Source: Pontiellaceae bacterium (GTDB taxonomy: Bacteria > Verrucomicrobiota > Kiritimatiellia > Kiritimatiellales > Tichowtungiaceae). From it: a stretch of 7,816 nt of DNA. The notes below the pieces were generated by a model. The model saw only the letters and a list, made by a program, of their open reading frames with translations. It ran no database searches and was not told where the DNA came from. The translations under genes and the position numbers were made by a program. Below, one piece after another: positions 1 to 6,045 of this stretch (the stretch's first letter is position 1; each line of letters starts with the position of its first letter). Where the stretch lies: assembly GCA_025457785.1 (NCBI GenBank), contig JALOTS010000089.1:1-7816 (forward strand), in the 5' to 3' direction.

Positions 1-156
1 TCCATCCCCATCAATGTCCCAGGCGTAAGTGACCTCCCGGCCGGATGGAATTGACGTACCACTCGCGTTGAGCGCTTCGATCGTACCTCCTTCCTGTAGA
101 ATGGCTTCCGTTATTACCCCGATCTTCAAATTGGCAGCAATATCTCCTGAATTCAT
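1..156 (-). CDS. Partial PKD-domain protein fragment (runs off the window start)
   Basis: The minus strand is open from just after a stop at 201-199 to the window edge. From the ATG at 156-154 it reads 52 residues. They include EGGTIEALNASGTSIPSG and end in VTYAWDIDGDG, the hallmark of a PKD (polycystic kidney disease-like) beta-sandwich repeat, in which an aromatic-W-D-x-D-G-D-G stretch follows a 'G-T/S-x-x-L-N/D-A-S-G-S' strand. Such domains occur in large secreted or cell-surface proteins as spacers or carbohydrate/protein-binding modules. The start is doubtful: no Shine-Dalgarno sequence precedes the ATG and there is no signal peptide, although PKD proteins are normally exported. The domain begins almost at once, as if the 5' part of a longer gene were missing. 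Either this is a truncated remnant or the junction upstream is a rearrangement. The PKD assignment is fairly sure; the gene boundary is not. Confidence 0.6.
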   Translation of the reverse strand, partial: MNSGDIAANLKIGVITEAILQEGGTIEALNASGTSIPSGREVTYAWDIDGDG

Positions 157-206
157 CTGTACCGGCTTGTAATCATGGCAGTGCTGTTTTAACCCAATCT
201 AAACGG

Positions 207-602
207 TTGCCGCTGATTTGGAAAAAAAGCGGTTGCAAATTGCCTGCATGGCAGAGTCTGTTACCTGAAACCGCTCATCCTGCACGCTTTTTCCAATCAT
301 CGGACTGGATTTTAAAACCTGCTCTTGGGCGGGTGGGAGAAGGCATCGCCCTTCCCGGTGACGCAACAAAAACGGAACGCTTTAAAATCGCTCTGAGCGC
401 GGTGCTGGATCCCCGCGACTGGGTGGCCCAGAGAAAATTTGAAAGTCTTCCGATTGCCTCCGCGACAGACAAACGCCATATTTGTATCGGCGCGTTTGCG
501 GTGGGAGAAAAATTTTGCGGATTTTACGGAAGAGTTAATACAGCGCCCAAAATCGACGGGCGGGCGCAGGATATCCCGGTGCTGGTCGAAACACCTGATT
601 GA
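207..602 (+). pseudogene. 5'-truncated glutathionylspermidine synthase-like ATP-grasp protein (C-terminal part)
   Basis: The 131 residues from the TTG at 207 resemble the C-terminal third of the glutathionylspermidine synthase-like family (GSP_synth, COG0754). This family has an ATP-grasp ligase fold that joins a carboxylate to an amine at the expense of ATP; its smaller bacterial members have no settled substrate. Visible motifs are DWILKPALGRVGEGIALPG (nucleotide-binding lysine and glycine-rich loop, about residues 33-51), DWVAQRKFESLPIA (about 71-84), and the C-terminal ICIGAFAVGEKFCGFYGRV followed by AQDIPVLVE. Family members are usually about 400 residues, so roughly two thirds is missing. 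The frame stays open upstream to position 72 without ATG or GTG, and the codons from about 183 (reading AVLTQSKR) still look like family sequence. The TTG is therefore probably not a real start. The gene ends 17 bases before the next gene, consistent with a former operon. I regard it as a remnant. Confidence 0.75.
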
Positions 603-619
603 TAAGAGGAAAACGTATT

Positions 620-1387
620 ATGAACAACGAAGACATTTTTCTGACATGGGCGCCAAATGTATCGCCCTGGTCGGCTTGGGCGAAACCGGTATTGTTTGCA
701 TCAATGCGCGGCATTACGTCCGTTCCCAAAAACCAGCCGGATATGTCGCCCGAGTCACCATCCGATGCTGTGTGGCAGGTTTCCTTTGCAAACGACACCG
801 CACTGATTTTGGATCTCCCGGGCGAGACCTCTGTGCGGGCCGGACTGGCCATGGCAGAAAAAGGCTGGCGTCCCGTCCCCTTATTCAACGGATGTCATGC
901 ATCCTATCTTTCACGGATGATTGTCGACACCCGACCTTTGATTCAATCGTTGATTTATGGTCTGCCTGTTCTTCAGCAAACAAAACTTTCTGCCGACGCG
1001 CCGCCTGCATTTCTTCTGGATCAACGGCGTCTGTCCGGTTCTTCGCTGATCAGCCCGGGCGACTACGATAATCGCTGGTGTATCGTGCCGCAGGATATGC
1101 CTTCCGCACGTTACCTGAAACAGGCAGGCATTCGCCGCGTTATTCTTTTCGCGGACACGGTCATGGATGATCTTGCACACATCTTGCGCCGATACGAAGA
1201 AGGCGGACTTTTGCTGAGCATCATTCGACCTGCGCAAATGCAGGAAGCATCCTTAAGTGTACCGAAACCGCAATTGTTTCGCTCCATCTGGTATCGCATT
1301 CAGGTTCTCTCCGGACTCCGCCGCAATGCGGCTGGCGGATTCGGTGCGCTTATCCCGGAACCCTCAACCTCGCATGGATACGGATAA
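620..1387 (+). CDS. Uncharacterised protein following the synthase-like gene
   Basis: I cannot assign a named function. The 255-residue product starts at the ATG at 620, chosen because AAGAGGA (604-610) lies at good ribosome-binding distance; an earlier in-frame TTG at 599 overlaps the upstream stop and lacks such a site. The protein has no signal peptide or clear transmembrane segment and looks cytoplasmic. The N-terminus contains APNVSPWSAWAKPVLFA (residues 11-27), a tryptophan/proline-rich motif that looks conserved. Residues 62-90 (LILDLPGE, then GLAMAEKGWRPVPLFNG) and 166-203 (LKQAGIRRVILFADT, then a hydrophobic GGLLLSIIRP) resemble alternating beta/alpha segments of a Rossmann-like fold. 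The 17-base gap suggests translation with the upstream synthase-like gene, so a shared job is plausible; my impression that such pairs recur in other genomes is from memory. The C-terminus (GALIPEPSTSHGYG) looks unstructured. The gene appears intact although its neighbour is not. Confidence 0.7.
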   Translation: MNNEDIFLTWAPNVSPWSAWAKPVLFASMRGITSVPKNQPDMSPESPSDAVWQVSFANDTALILDLPGETSVRAGLAMAEKGWRPVPLFNGCHASYLSRMIVDTRPLIQSLIYGLPVLQQTKLSADAPPAFLLDQRRLSGSSLISPGDYDNRWCIVPQDMPSARYLKQAGIRRVILFADTVMDDLAHILRRYEEGGLLLSIIRPAQMQEASLSVPKPQLFRSIWYRIQVLSGLRRNAAGGFGALIPEPSTSHGYG

Positions 1388-1408
1388 AGGATTTTTTACA
1401 GAAGCAAG

Positions 1409-1442
1409 TTGACCAACCAGACCAGAAAAGATATATGTGGTC
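1409..1442 (+). promoter_or_regulatory. Candidate promoter and operator of the vapBC pair
   Basis: TTGACC (1409-1414) and TATATG (1432-1437) are separated by 17 bases, close to a sigma-70-type -35/-10 pair, and lie just upstream of the antitoxin gene. The pentamer GACCA occurs at 1411-1415 and 1420-1424, and its inverse TGGTC at 1438-1442, so the -35 and -10 elements are bracketed by possible half-sites. Antitoxin-toxin complexes of this class usually bind repeats overlapping their own promoter. The operator reading is inference. Confidence 0.4.
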
Positions 1443-1460
1443 ATACAAAAAGGGGGTTGT

Positions 1461-1694
1461 ATGATCATCAACGTATCCGAAGCCAAAACCAATCTGTCCA
1501 AACTGATTGACCGGGCGTTTATGGGAGAAGAAGTTATCATCGCCAAAAACAATCTGCCGCTGGTGGACTTAATCCCGCACAAACAGAAAGGGAAACGGAA
1601 GCTGGGAACACTGGCTGGCACGTTCAGTGTGCCGGACGACTTTGATGAAGAAGTCTCCGAGATCAACACCCTGTTTTACGGGAATGAAGTATGA
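1461..1694 (+). CDS. vapB: VapB-type antitoxin, Phd/YefM family
   Basis: This 77-residue protein begins MIINVSEAKTNLSKLIDRA and continues GEEVIIAKNNLPLVDLIP, the classic Phd/YefM antitoxin fold. The N-terminal part (about 1-50) dimerises and binds operator DNA; the C-terminal tail (about 50-77) wraps the toxin and blocks its active site. Here the tail includes LGTLAGTFSVPDDFDEEV, the acidic 'L-G-x-x-x-G-x-x-x-x-P-x-D-F-D' pattern typical of Phd-like antitoxins paired with PIN toxins. I chose the ATG at 1461 because AGGGGG (1451-1456) precedes it and the family starts at this residue; a GTG at 1437 would overlap the candidate -10 element. The stop overlaps the toxin start by ATGA (1691-1694), implying translational coupling. 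In the known systems the complex represses its own promoter and the labile antitoxin is degraded under stress. Confidence 0.93.
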   Translation: MIINVSEAKTNLSKLIDRAFMGEEVIIAKNNLPLVDLIPHKQKGKRKLGTLAGTFSVPDDFDEEVSEINTLFYGNEV

Positions 1695-2062
1695 GAATCA
1701 TTCTGGACACTCATATTTTTCTTTGGGCGCTGGCCGAACCGCACCGGATTCCGGAAAAAAAACGCGAAGAGATCAAATCGCCCGCCAATATGATCTACAT
1801 CAGCTCAATCAGTATTGCTGAAATCATGATTAAAGCGTCGCTGGAAAAACTGAAGGTTGATTTTGATCCGGTGGAGGAGGCGGAAAAATGCGGATTTGAA
1901 CTGCTCGACTTCAGCGGAAGGGACGCACTCCAGCTTGGAAAACTGCCTTTTCATCACCGCGATCCGTTTGACCGAATGCTGATTTCTCAAAGCCTGGCCA
2001 CCGGAATTCCGATCATGACGGAGGACTCAAAATTCAGGAGCTACAACTGCCGGATCATCTGA
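1691..2062 (+). CDS. vapC: VapC-type PIN-domain ribonuclease toxin
   Basis: This complete 123-residue PIN-domain protein is of the type paired with Phd-like antitoxins. PIN toxins are Mg2+-dependent endoribonucleases; characterised VapC proteins cut initiator tRNA, other tRNAs or the sarcin-ricin loop, and the target here cannot be read from sequence. The expected acidic residues are present: D6 in ILDTHIFLW, E44 in SIAEI, D94 in DPFDRMLI, and D112 in TEDSKF, so it looks catalytically competent. The motif HHRDPFDRMLISQSLATGIPIMTED (residues 88-112, shown here only to mark its span) is characteristic of the COG3744 subgroup. The length is normal. Translation starts inside the antitoxin stop (ATGA), so toxin synthesis should depend on prior antitoxin translation. 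No decay is visible, unlike several neighbours. Whether the exact cellular target matches any known VapC is unknown. Confidence 0.93.
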   Translation: MRIILDTHIFLWALAEPHRIPEKKREEIKSPANMIYISSISIAEIMIKASLEKLKVDFDPVEEAEKCGFELLDFSGRDALQLGKLPFHHRDPFDRMLISQSLATGIPIMTEDSKFRSYNCRII

Positions 2063-2166
2063 GAAAACGGTTCTCCAAAAAAGTGTCCTGGTTTTAACCT
2101 TTTCTCCTGGTTCAACTCATTCTCTGCTTGATACATTTGGCTTTGAAGATTTATCTGACAGGTTCA

Positions 2167-2189
2167 CCGTTTGTTGAAACGGAGTTTTT
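2167..2189 (+). terminator. Candidate rho-independent terminator after vapC
   Basis: CCGTTT (2167-2172) and AAACGG (2177-2182) form a perfect 6-bp stem with a GTTG loop, followed two bases later by five T (2185-2189). It lies about 105 bases downstream of the toxin stop and before tcdA, where a terminator would be expected. The stem is short, so efficiency is uncertain. Confidence 0.45.
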
Positions 2190-2241
2190 AACGGGGTTGT
2201 TTAACGGATTCTAATCAGAGGTTGGAAAGTTTTTACGACGA

Positions 2242-3003
2242 ATGAAAAAACATCCGGCATTTCACCGTACTGAACTGCTTATTGGCGAAACGGCGTTAGA
2301 AAAGCTTGCGGCGACCCGCGTGATCCTGTTTGGCGTCGGAGGGGTCGGAAGCTGGTGCGCCGAGGCGCTGATCCGCTCCGGCGTGGGCCACCTTACCGTT
2401 GTTGACAATGATGTCATCTGCGTGACCAATATCAACCGTCAGCTTCAGGCCACGTCAAAAAATATTGGACAGCCGAAGGTGCTGGCATTGCAGGAGCGGT
2501 TGCTGGCCATTCATCCGGATGCGGAGGTTCTCGCGTTGCAGAAGGTTTATAATCAGGAAACCCGCGCGGAATTTAATCTGTCATCGTACGATTACGTCAT
2601 CGACGCGATCGACAGTCTGTCGCATAAGGTCGATTTGATCGCCTCGGCGATGGAAGCCGGAGTTACGCTGTTTTCCGCAATGGGCGCGGCCAACAAACTG
2701 GATGCCACGACAATTCGCGTGGACTCGATTTGGAAATCGCAGGGATGCCGGCTGGCGAAATTTGTCCGCAAACGGTTGCGGAGCCGGGGCGTCTCCGGTG
2801 ACTGCCTGTGCGTTTATTCCGAGGAAATTCTGTCTCCGGTTGAAACCGATCCGACGGATGAAGCGGGCGATGCGTGGAGCGGAACCAAGGCTCAAATCAA
2901 CGGTTCAATGGTACACATCACCGGCGCGTTCGGATTCAATCTTGCTGGACTGGTTGTGCAGGATGTTGTGCGGAAATTCGGCGGACCATCTACGTCCAAC
3001 TAA
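2242..3003 (+). CDS. tcdA: tRNA threonylcarbamoyladenosine dehydratase (TcdA/CsdL)
   Basis: TcdA is an E1/ThiF-like ATP-dependent enzyme that dehydrates t6A at position 37 of ANN-decoding tRNAs to the cyclic form ct6A, improving decoding; in E. coli it works with the CsdA-CsdE sulfur-transfer system. The 253-residue length fits the family. Residues 5-25 (FHRTELLIGETALEKLAATR) match the family N-terminus. Next come the nucleotide-binding loop GVGGVGS (31-37), the acidic D55/D57 in VVDNDVICVTNINRQL with the N63-I-N-R-Q signature, K79 in GQPKV, and DAIDSLSHK. A later segment, SMGAANKLD, then CRLAKFVRKRLRSRGVSGDC, is also family-typical, and the C-terminus (ITGAFGFNLAGLVVQDVV) is complete. The ribosome binding site is weak: GGAAAG at 2224-2229 lies 12 bases upstream. 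It sits alone between a TA pair and an AbiEi-like fragment. The assignment is firm. Confidence 0.95.
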   Translation: MKKHPAFHRTELLIGETALEKLAATRVILFGVGGVGSWCAEALIRSGVGHLTVVDNDVICVTNINRQLQATSKNIGQPKVLALQERLLAIHPDAEVLALQKVYNQETRAEFNLSSYDYVIDAIDSLSHKVDLIASAMEAGVTLFSAMGAANKLDATTIRVDSIWKSQGCRLAKFVRKRLRSRGVSGDCLCVYSEEILSPVETDPTDEAGDAWSGTKAQINGSMVHITGAFGFNLAGLVVQDVVRKFGGPSTSN

Positions 3004-3049
3004 AATTTTCTATACAAAAGGCTGTGAAAAGCGAAACTTTATGTACACC

Positions 3050-3065
3050 TATAGTCATGTAACCC
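3050..3065 (+). promoter_or_regulatory. -10-like element and repeats abutting the AbiEi-like start
   Basis: TATAGT (3050-3055) resembles a strong -10 element and ends 10 bases before the ATG at 3066. A transcript starting about 7 bases later would have almost no leader, and no Shine-Dalgarno sequence is present. ATGTACACC (3041-3049) and ATGTAACCC (3057-3065) flank the element as near-direct repeats and could be antitoxin binding sites. No good -35 is visible. Confidence 0.3.
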
Positions 3066-3446
3066 ATGTTTGAGTTAATCAGGAGTCTGCGGGGCTTTGC
3101 CGATGCAAAGAACCGGGTGTTTGCTTTGTCGGATCTGAGGGCGTTGCTTCCGGAACATGGGGCGGGTGCATTTAAGTCCGTAGTAACGCGGCTGGAACGA
3201 CGAGGCGATTTGATCCGGGTTTGCCGGGGAATTTATATTTTGCCTGATTCAACCCTTCGGGGAAGTGATCTTTTAGGGCATACGGCGGCTTCCCTGCGCG
3301 CTGGTTTTTTCAATTATCTGAGTTTGGAAACGGTTCTGAGTGAAGCGGGTGTGATCTCACAAATTCCGCTGAACCGCCTTATGCTGATGTCCTCGGGCCG
3401 TTCCGGTGTCGTGAATTGCGGGGCATACGGGATCAGCCGTTTTTGA
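3066..3446 (+). CDS. AbiEi-family antitoxin-like protein, C-terminally truncated
   Basis: The 126 residues match the N-terminal part of the type IV toxin-antitoxin AbiEi family. These antitoxins carry an N-terminal winged helix (here about residues 14-60, including LSDLRALLPEH, then AFKSVVTRLERRGDLIRVCRGIY) that binds the operator, and a C-terminal domain that counteracts a nucleotidyltransferase toxin (AbiEii). Family-typical residues continue through FFNYLSLETVLSEAGVISQI and LMLMSSGRSGVVNCGAYG, then stop abruptly at ISRF. Relatives I recall continue from 'YG' with 'TIEF-H-T' and about 70 more residues. Neither of the other frames after about 3430 restores that sequence, so this is a true truncation and not a simple frameshift. 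No AbiEii toxin gene follows. The DNA-binding part may still be made. Start: the ATG at 3066 fits the family N-terminus although no ribosome binding site precedes it. Confidence 0.8.
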   Translation: MFELIRSLRGFADAKNRVFALSDLRALLPEHGAGAFKSVVTRLERRGDLIRVCRGIYILPDSTLRGSDLLGHTAASLRAGFFNYLSLETVLSEAGVISQIPLNRLMLMSSGRSGVVNCGAYGISRF

Positions 3447-3719
3447 GTGAAAAAGAGCGGGTGCGGAGCCCCGCGTTCCCAGCGATAGGCGCATGTTCTG
3501 CGGCTTTGTCGTGGGGGCTCAGTGAGATCAGCATGAGCGACCAGAAGCAGAGCACGAAGTTAGATTCTCCGTTTGGAGAAACGAGAGATTTTTTACCACA
3601 AAGGAACCTCCGAGGCGTTCAGAGGCAAATGGTTCTCCGGATTTCGATCCCGTTTGTGGTTGGAGATTCTCTGCCTTACTCCGAAGTTTTCTCCAGCGAA
3701 GCGGGTGGTGGAAAAATAC
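3447..3719. other. Structured non-coding spacer, possible dispersed-repeat material
   Basis: No convincing gene lies between the AbiEi-like fragment and the end of rnr. It contains a GCGGG/CCCGC hairpin (3457-3461 with 3470-3474), a candidate terminator (3566-3594), and an 8-bp inverted repeat ACCACAAA (3595-3602) with TTTGTGGT (3653-3660), inside which GAACC (3604-3608) and GGTTC (3631-3635) nest. A minus-strand reading of 33 codons (3534-3433) has no ribosome binding site or recognisable product. The nested inverted repeats and the abrupt start right after a truncated gene fit a dispersed intergenic element, but only a genome comparison could show that. Confidence 0.35.
3566..3594 (+). terminator. 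Candidate rho-independent terminator for plus-strand transcripts
   Basis: TCTCCGTTT (3566-3574) pairs with AAACG-A-GAGA (3579-3588, one bulged A at 3584) around a GGAG loop, and six T follow at once (3589-3594). This would end transcription coming from tcdA and the AbiEi-like gene before the convergent rnr. A competing symmetrical stem TTCTCC/GGAGAA (3565-3580) exists. The minus strand has no T-run after the stem, so it should not serve rnr. Confidence 0.5.
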
Positions 3720-6005
3720 TCATTTCCGCTTGCGGCGTTTCTGCGGTCTGGCTCCGCGCGGGCGGTCGCCGGTCAGGGTAACCTGCAGTTTTTTCTTTTT
3801 GCTGCGCGGGCCGGTCTTTTTGCCGGCAGTATATGCGGCGGCGGCTTTTTGTCCTTCGAGGTTGAAGTCGATGAATTTACGGGTCAGATCGACGTTGACC
3901 AGTTCGACATTGACGATATCGCCGATTTTGAATGTCCGGCGGGTGCGCTGTCCGGTGGCGCGGGTTTTTGCGCCGTTCACATCGTAGCGGTCACCGGTGA
4001 TGGAGGCGAAGGGCACCAGCCCGCGCTGAATGGTGTCGGTGAGTTCAACAATAAATCCTTTGTTCAGAATGCGGATGATGCATCCGGGGTAGGGGCCGGT
4101 TTCACCCTGACGGAGCAGGTTGTTGTAATACTCGACGCGGCGCAGCTCGATGCTTTCCTTTTCGGCGGCATCGGCTTCAGCTTCGGTCAGGGTGCAGTGG
4201 ATAGCGATGTTTTCGATGTCTTTGCTGCGGCAGGGCGACGGCTTTTTTTTCTCCAGTGCGCTGAGCAGGCGGTGGATGACGAGGTCGGGATAGCGGCGGA
4301 TCGGCGAGGTAAAGTGGACGTAGTCTTCGAAGGCGAGGCCGAAGTGGCCTTTGGGTTCGGCGGAATAGCCGGCGCGTTTGAGGTTGCGCAAAACGGCGAG
4401 GCTTCCGGTGTATTCCAGCGGAGTTCCTTCGATTTTTTCCATGACCCGGTTGATATCGGCGCGTGTCATCGGCAGGGCGTTGATTCCGAGTGCCTGCAGT
4501 TCCGCGCCCATCTGCGCCCACTGCTCATCGTCCGGTTCTTCGTGGATGCGGTGGATGGCAGGCCATTGCGCCTCTTTGAGTTTTCGCGCAACGGCCACAT
4601 TGGCCAGCAGCATGCACTCTTCAATGAACTGATAGGCTTCTTTGGCTTCGCCTTTTTTAATGGAGGCGACTTTGCCTTCTTTATCGAGCAGGCATTTGAT
4701 TTGCGGCGTGTTGATTTCGAGCGAGCCGGCGGCGGTGCGCCGGGCGCGGGCCGCGCGGGCCAGCGGACGGAGCATTGCAATGGCTTTGGCAACCCGCGTC
4801 GGAATGTTGTGGTCCTCCTTGCCGTCGAAGAGCGCCTGAACCTGCTCATAGGTCAGGCGGGCATCGGAATGGATGATGGAGCGGCAGCTTTCCGCGCTGA
4901 GCATTTGTCCCTGATTGTCGAGCAGAATTTCGACGGTATGCGCCAGACGGTCAACGTTCGGATTGAGGCTGCAGATGCGCGTGGTCAGCTCGGTCGGCAG
5001 CATCATGACGACGCGGTCAACGAGGTACACGCTGTTGCCGCGATGCAGTGCTTCCTTGTCGAGCAGCGAGCCGTGCGGCACAAAGTGGGCGACATCGGCG
5101 ATATGCACGGAGAGTTTCCATCCATTGGAAACTTTTTCGATGGAGATGGCATCGTCGAAATCGCGCGCGGTTTCGGGGTCGATAGTGAAGGTCAGCCGCT
5201 TGCGCAGATCGGTCCGGTTTTCATAATCTTCAGGGCGCAGTTCGTGCGGCATTTTGGCGGCTTCGGCGAGAACCTCGTCTGAAAAGTGCTGCTGAAAACC
5301 GTGTGTGCGCAGGATGCACTGCATTTCGACGTTCGGATCGTCGCGATGACCCAGTGCTTCGATGACGGTTCCGGTGAGCGGTTTGAACGGATCGTTCCAT
5401 TCGTTGAGCCGGACCACGACCTTGTAATCTTCCGGCGTTTTCTCAAGTCCTTTTTCCCAGCCGGACACGCGGATATCCTGAACCAGTTGCAGGCTGTCGG
5501 GAACAACGAAAGCAAAGCAGGGGCTGCGGTGCAGCAGTCCGACAATATCGGTGTTTTTACGTTCGAGCACTTCAATCACCCGGCCTTCGCGGTTTCCAAA
5601 CCTTGGAGCATTCGGCCCGCCCCGGCTTCCGCGCCGGGCCGGCGCAGCTTTCGGGAACAGTTCGATGGAGACGCGGTCCTCGTGAAGCGCGCATTTCAGA
5701 TCGTCGCCCGCGATGTAAACGTCTTCGCCGCCGTTGTCGGGGGTAAACAGACCAAATCCTTTTTCCATCACGCGGACGCTACCGGTGATTGCCTGCTGTG
5801 AAACCCTGTTTCCTGCGGCCCAGCGGTTTTTACGCAGGCGGAGAGCCTGCCCTTGTTTTTCGAGATGGATCAAAGTCTGTCGCAGTTTATTGCGTTCAGT
5901 TTCGTGCAGTCGCAGTGTTTTGGCCATCTCGGGGCGGGTCAGCGGCTGGTATTTCGGTTTGTTCAGAAGTGTCAGGATACGTTGTTCAAGCGGTATAGTT
6001 GTCAT
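3720..6005 (-). CDS. rnr: Ribonuclease R
   Basis: RNase R is a processive 3'-to-5' exoribonuclease that degrades structured RNA and takes part in mRNA and rRNA quality control and, with SmpB-tmRNA, in trans-translation. The 761-residue product has the full family order: an N-terminal winged-helix region (about 1-66), cold-shock/OB domains (about 70-260; GSVRVMEKGFGLFTPD at 75-90 is the first), the RNB catalytic domain (about 265-585) and a C-terminal S1 domain (about 635-716). Catalytic aspartates lie in TIDPETARDFDDA (D276, D282, D284, D285), and HFTSPIRRYPDLVIHR (564-579) is the second RNB signature. An Arg/Gly-rich insert (121-138) interrupts the OB region. The tail after the S1 domain (728-761) is rich in Lys and Arg, as in many RNase R proteins, and probably binds structured RNA. 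No strong ribosome binding site precedes the ATG at 6005. It is divergent from the LacI-type gene. No terminator is evident downstream. Confidence 0.96.
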   Translation of the reverse strand: MTTIPLEQRILTLLNKPKYQPLTRPEMAKTLRLHETERNKLRQTLIHLEKQGQALRLRKNRWAAGNRVSQQAITGSVRVMEKGFGLFTPDNGGEDVYIAGDDLKCALHEDRVSIELFPKAAPARRGSRGGPNAPRFGNREGRVIEVLERKNTDIVGLLHRSPCFAFVVPDSLQLVQDIRVSGWEKGLEKTPEDYKVVVRLNEWNDPFKPLTGTVIEALGHRDDPNVEMQCILRTHGFQQHFSDEVLAEAAKMPHELRPEDYENRTDLRKRLTFTIDPETARDFDDAISIEKVSNGWKLSVHIADVAHFVPHGSLLDKEALHRGNSVYLVDRVVMMLPTELTTRICSLNPNVDRLAHTVEILLDNQGQMLSAESCRSIIHSDARLTYEQVQALFDGKEDHNIPTRVAKAIAMLRPLARAARARRTAAGSLEINTPQIKCLLDKEGKVASIKKGEAKEAYQFIEECMLLANVAVARKLKEAQWPAIHRIHEEPDDEQWAQMGAELQALGINALPMTRADINRVMEKIEGTPLEYTGSLAVLRNLKRAGYSAEPKGHFGLAFEDYVHFTSPIRRYPDLVIHRLLSALEKKKPSPCRSKDIENIAIHCTLTEAEADAAEKESIELRRVEYYNNLLRQGETGPYPGCIIRILNKGFIVELTDTIQRGLVPFASITGDRYDVNGAKTRATGQRTRRTFKIGDIVNVELVNVDLTRKFIDFNLEGQKAAAAYTAGKKTGPRSKKKKLQVTLTGDRPRGARPQKRRKRK

Positions 6006-6045
6006 GGGCCGGAGCTTAGCGTTCAGAGCGGCTGAGCCGCAACCA

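Noticed and set aside
439..1071. 210-codon open frame on the plus strand spanning the synthase-like gene and its neighbour
   Set aside because: It overlaps two better-supported genes in other frames and has a low-plausibility composition rich in Cys, Arg and Ser.
1437..1460. Upstream GTG start for the antitoxin
   Set aside because: It overlaps the candidate -10 element and the ATG at 1461 has the ribosome binding site and family-like N-terminus.
3433..3534. 33-codon minus-strand frame in the spacer
   Set aside because: It has no ribosome binding site, no recognisable product and lies in repeat-like DNA.
3573..5282. Long 569-codon open frame on the plus strand
   Set aside because: It lies antisense to the clearly coding rnr gene, is rich in G, A, F and V as expected for the complement of GC-rich coding DNA, and matches no family I recognise.
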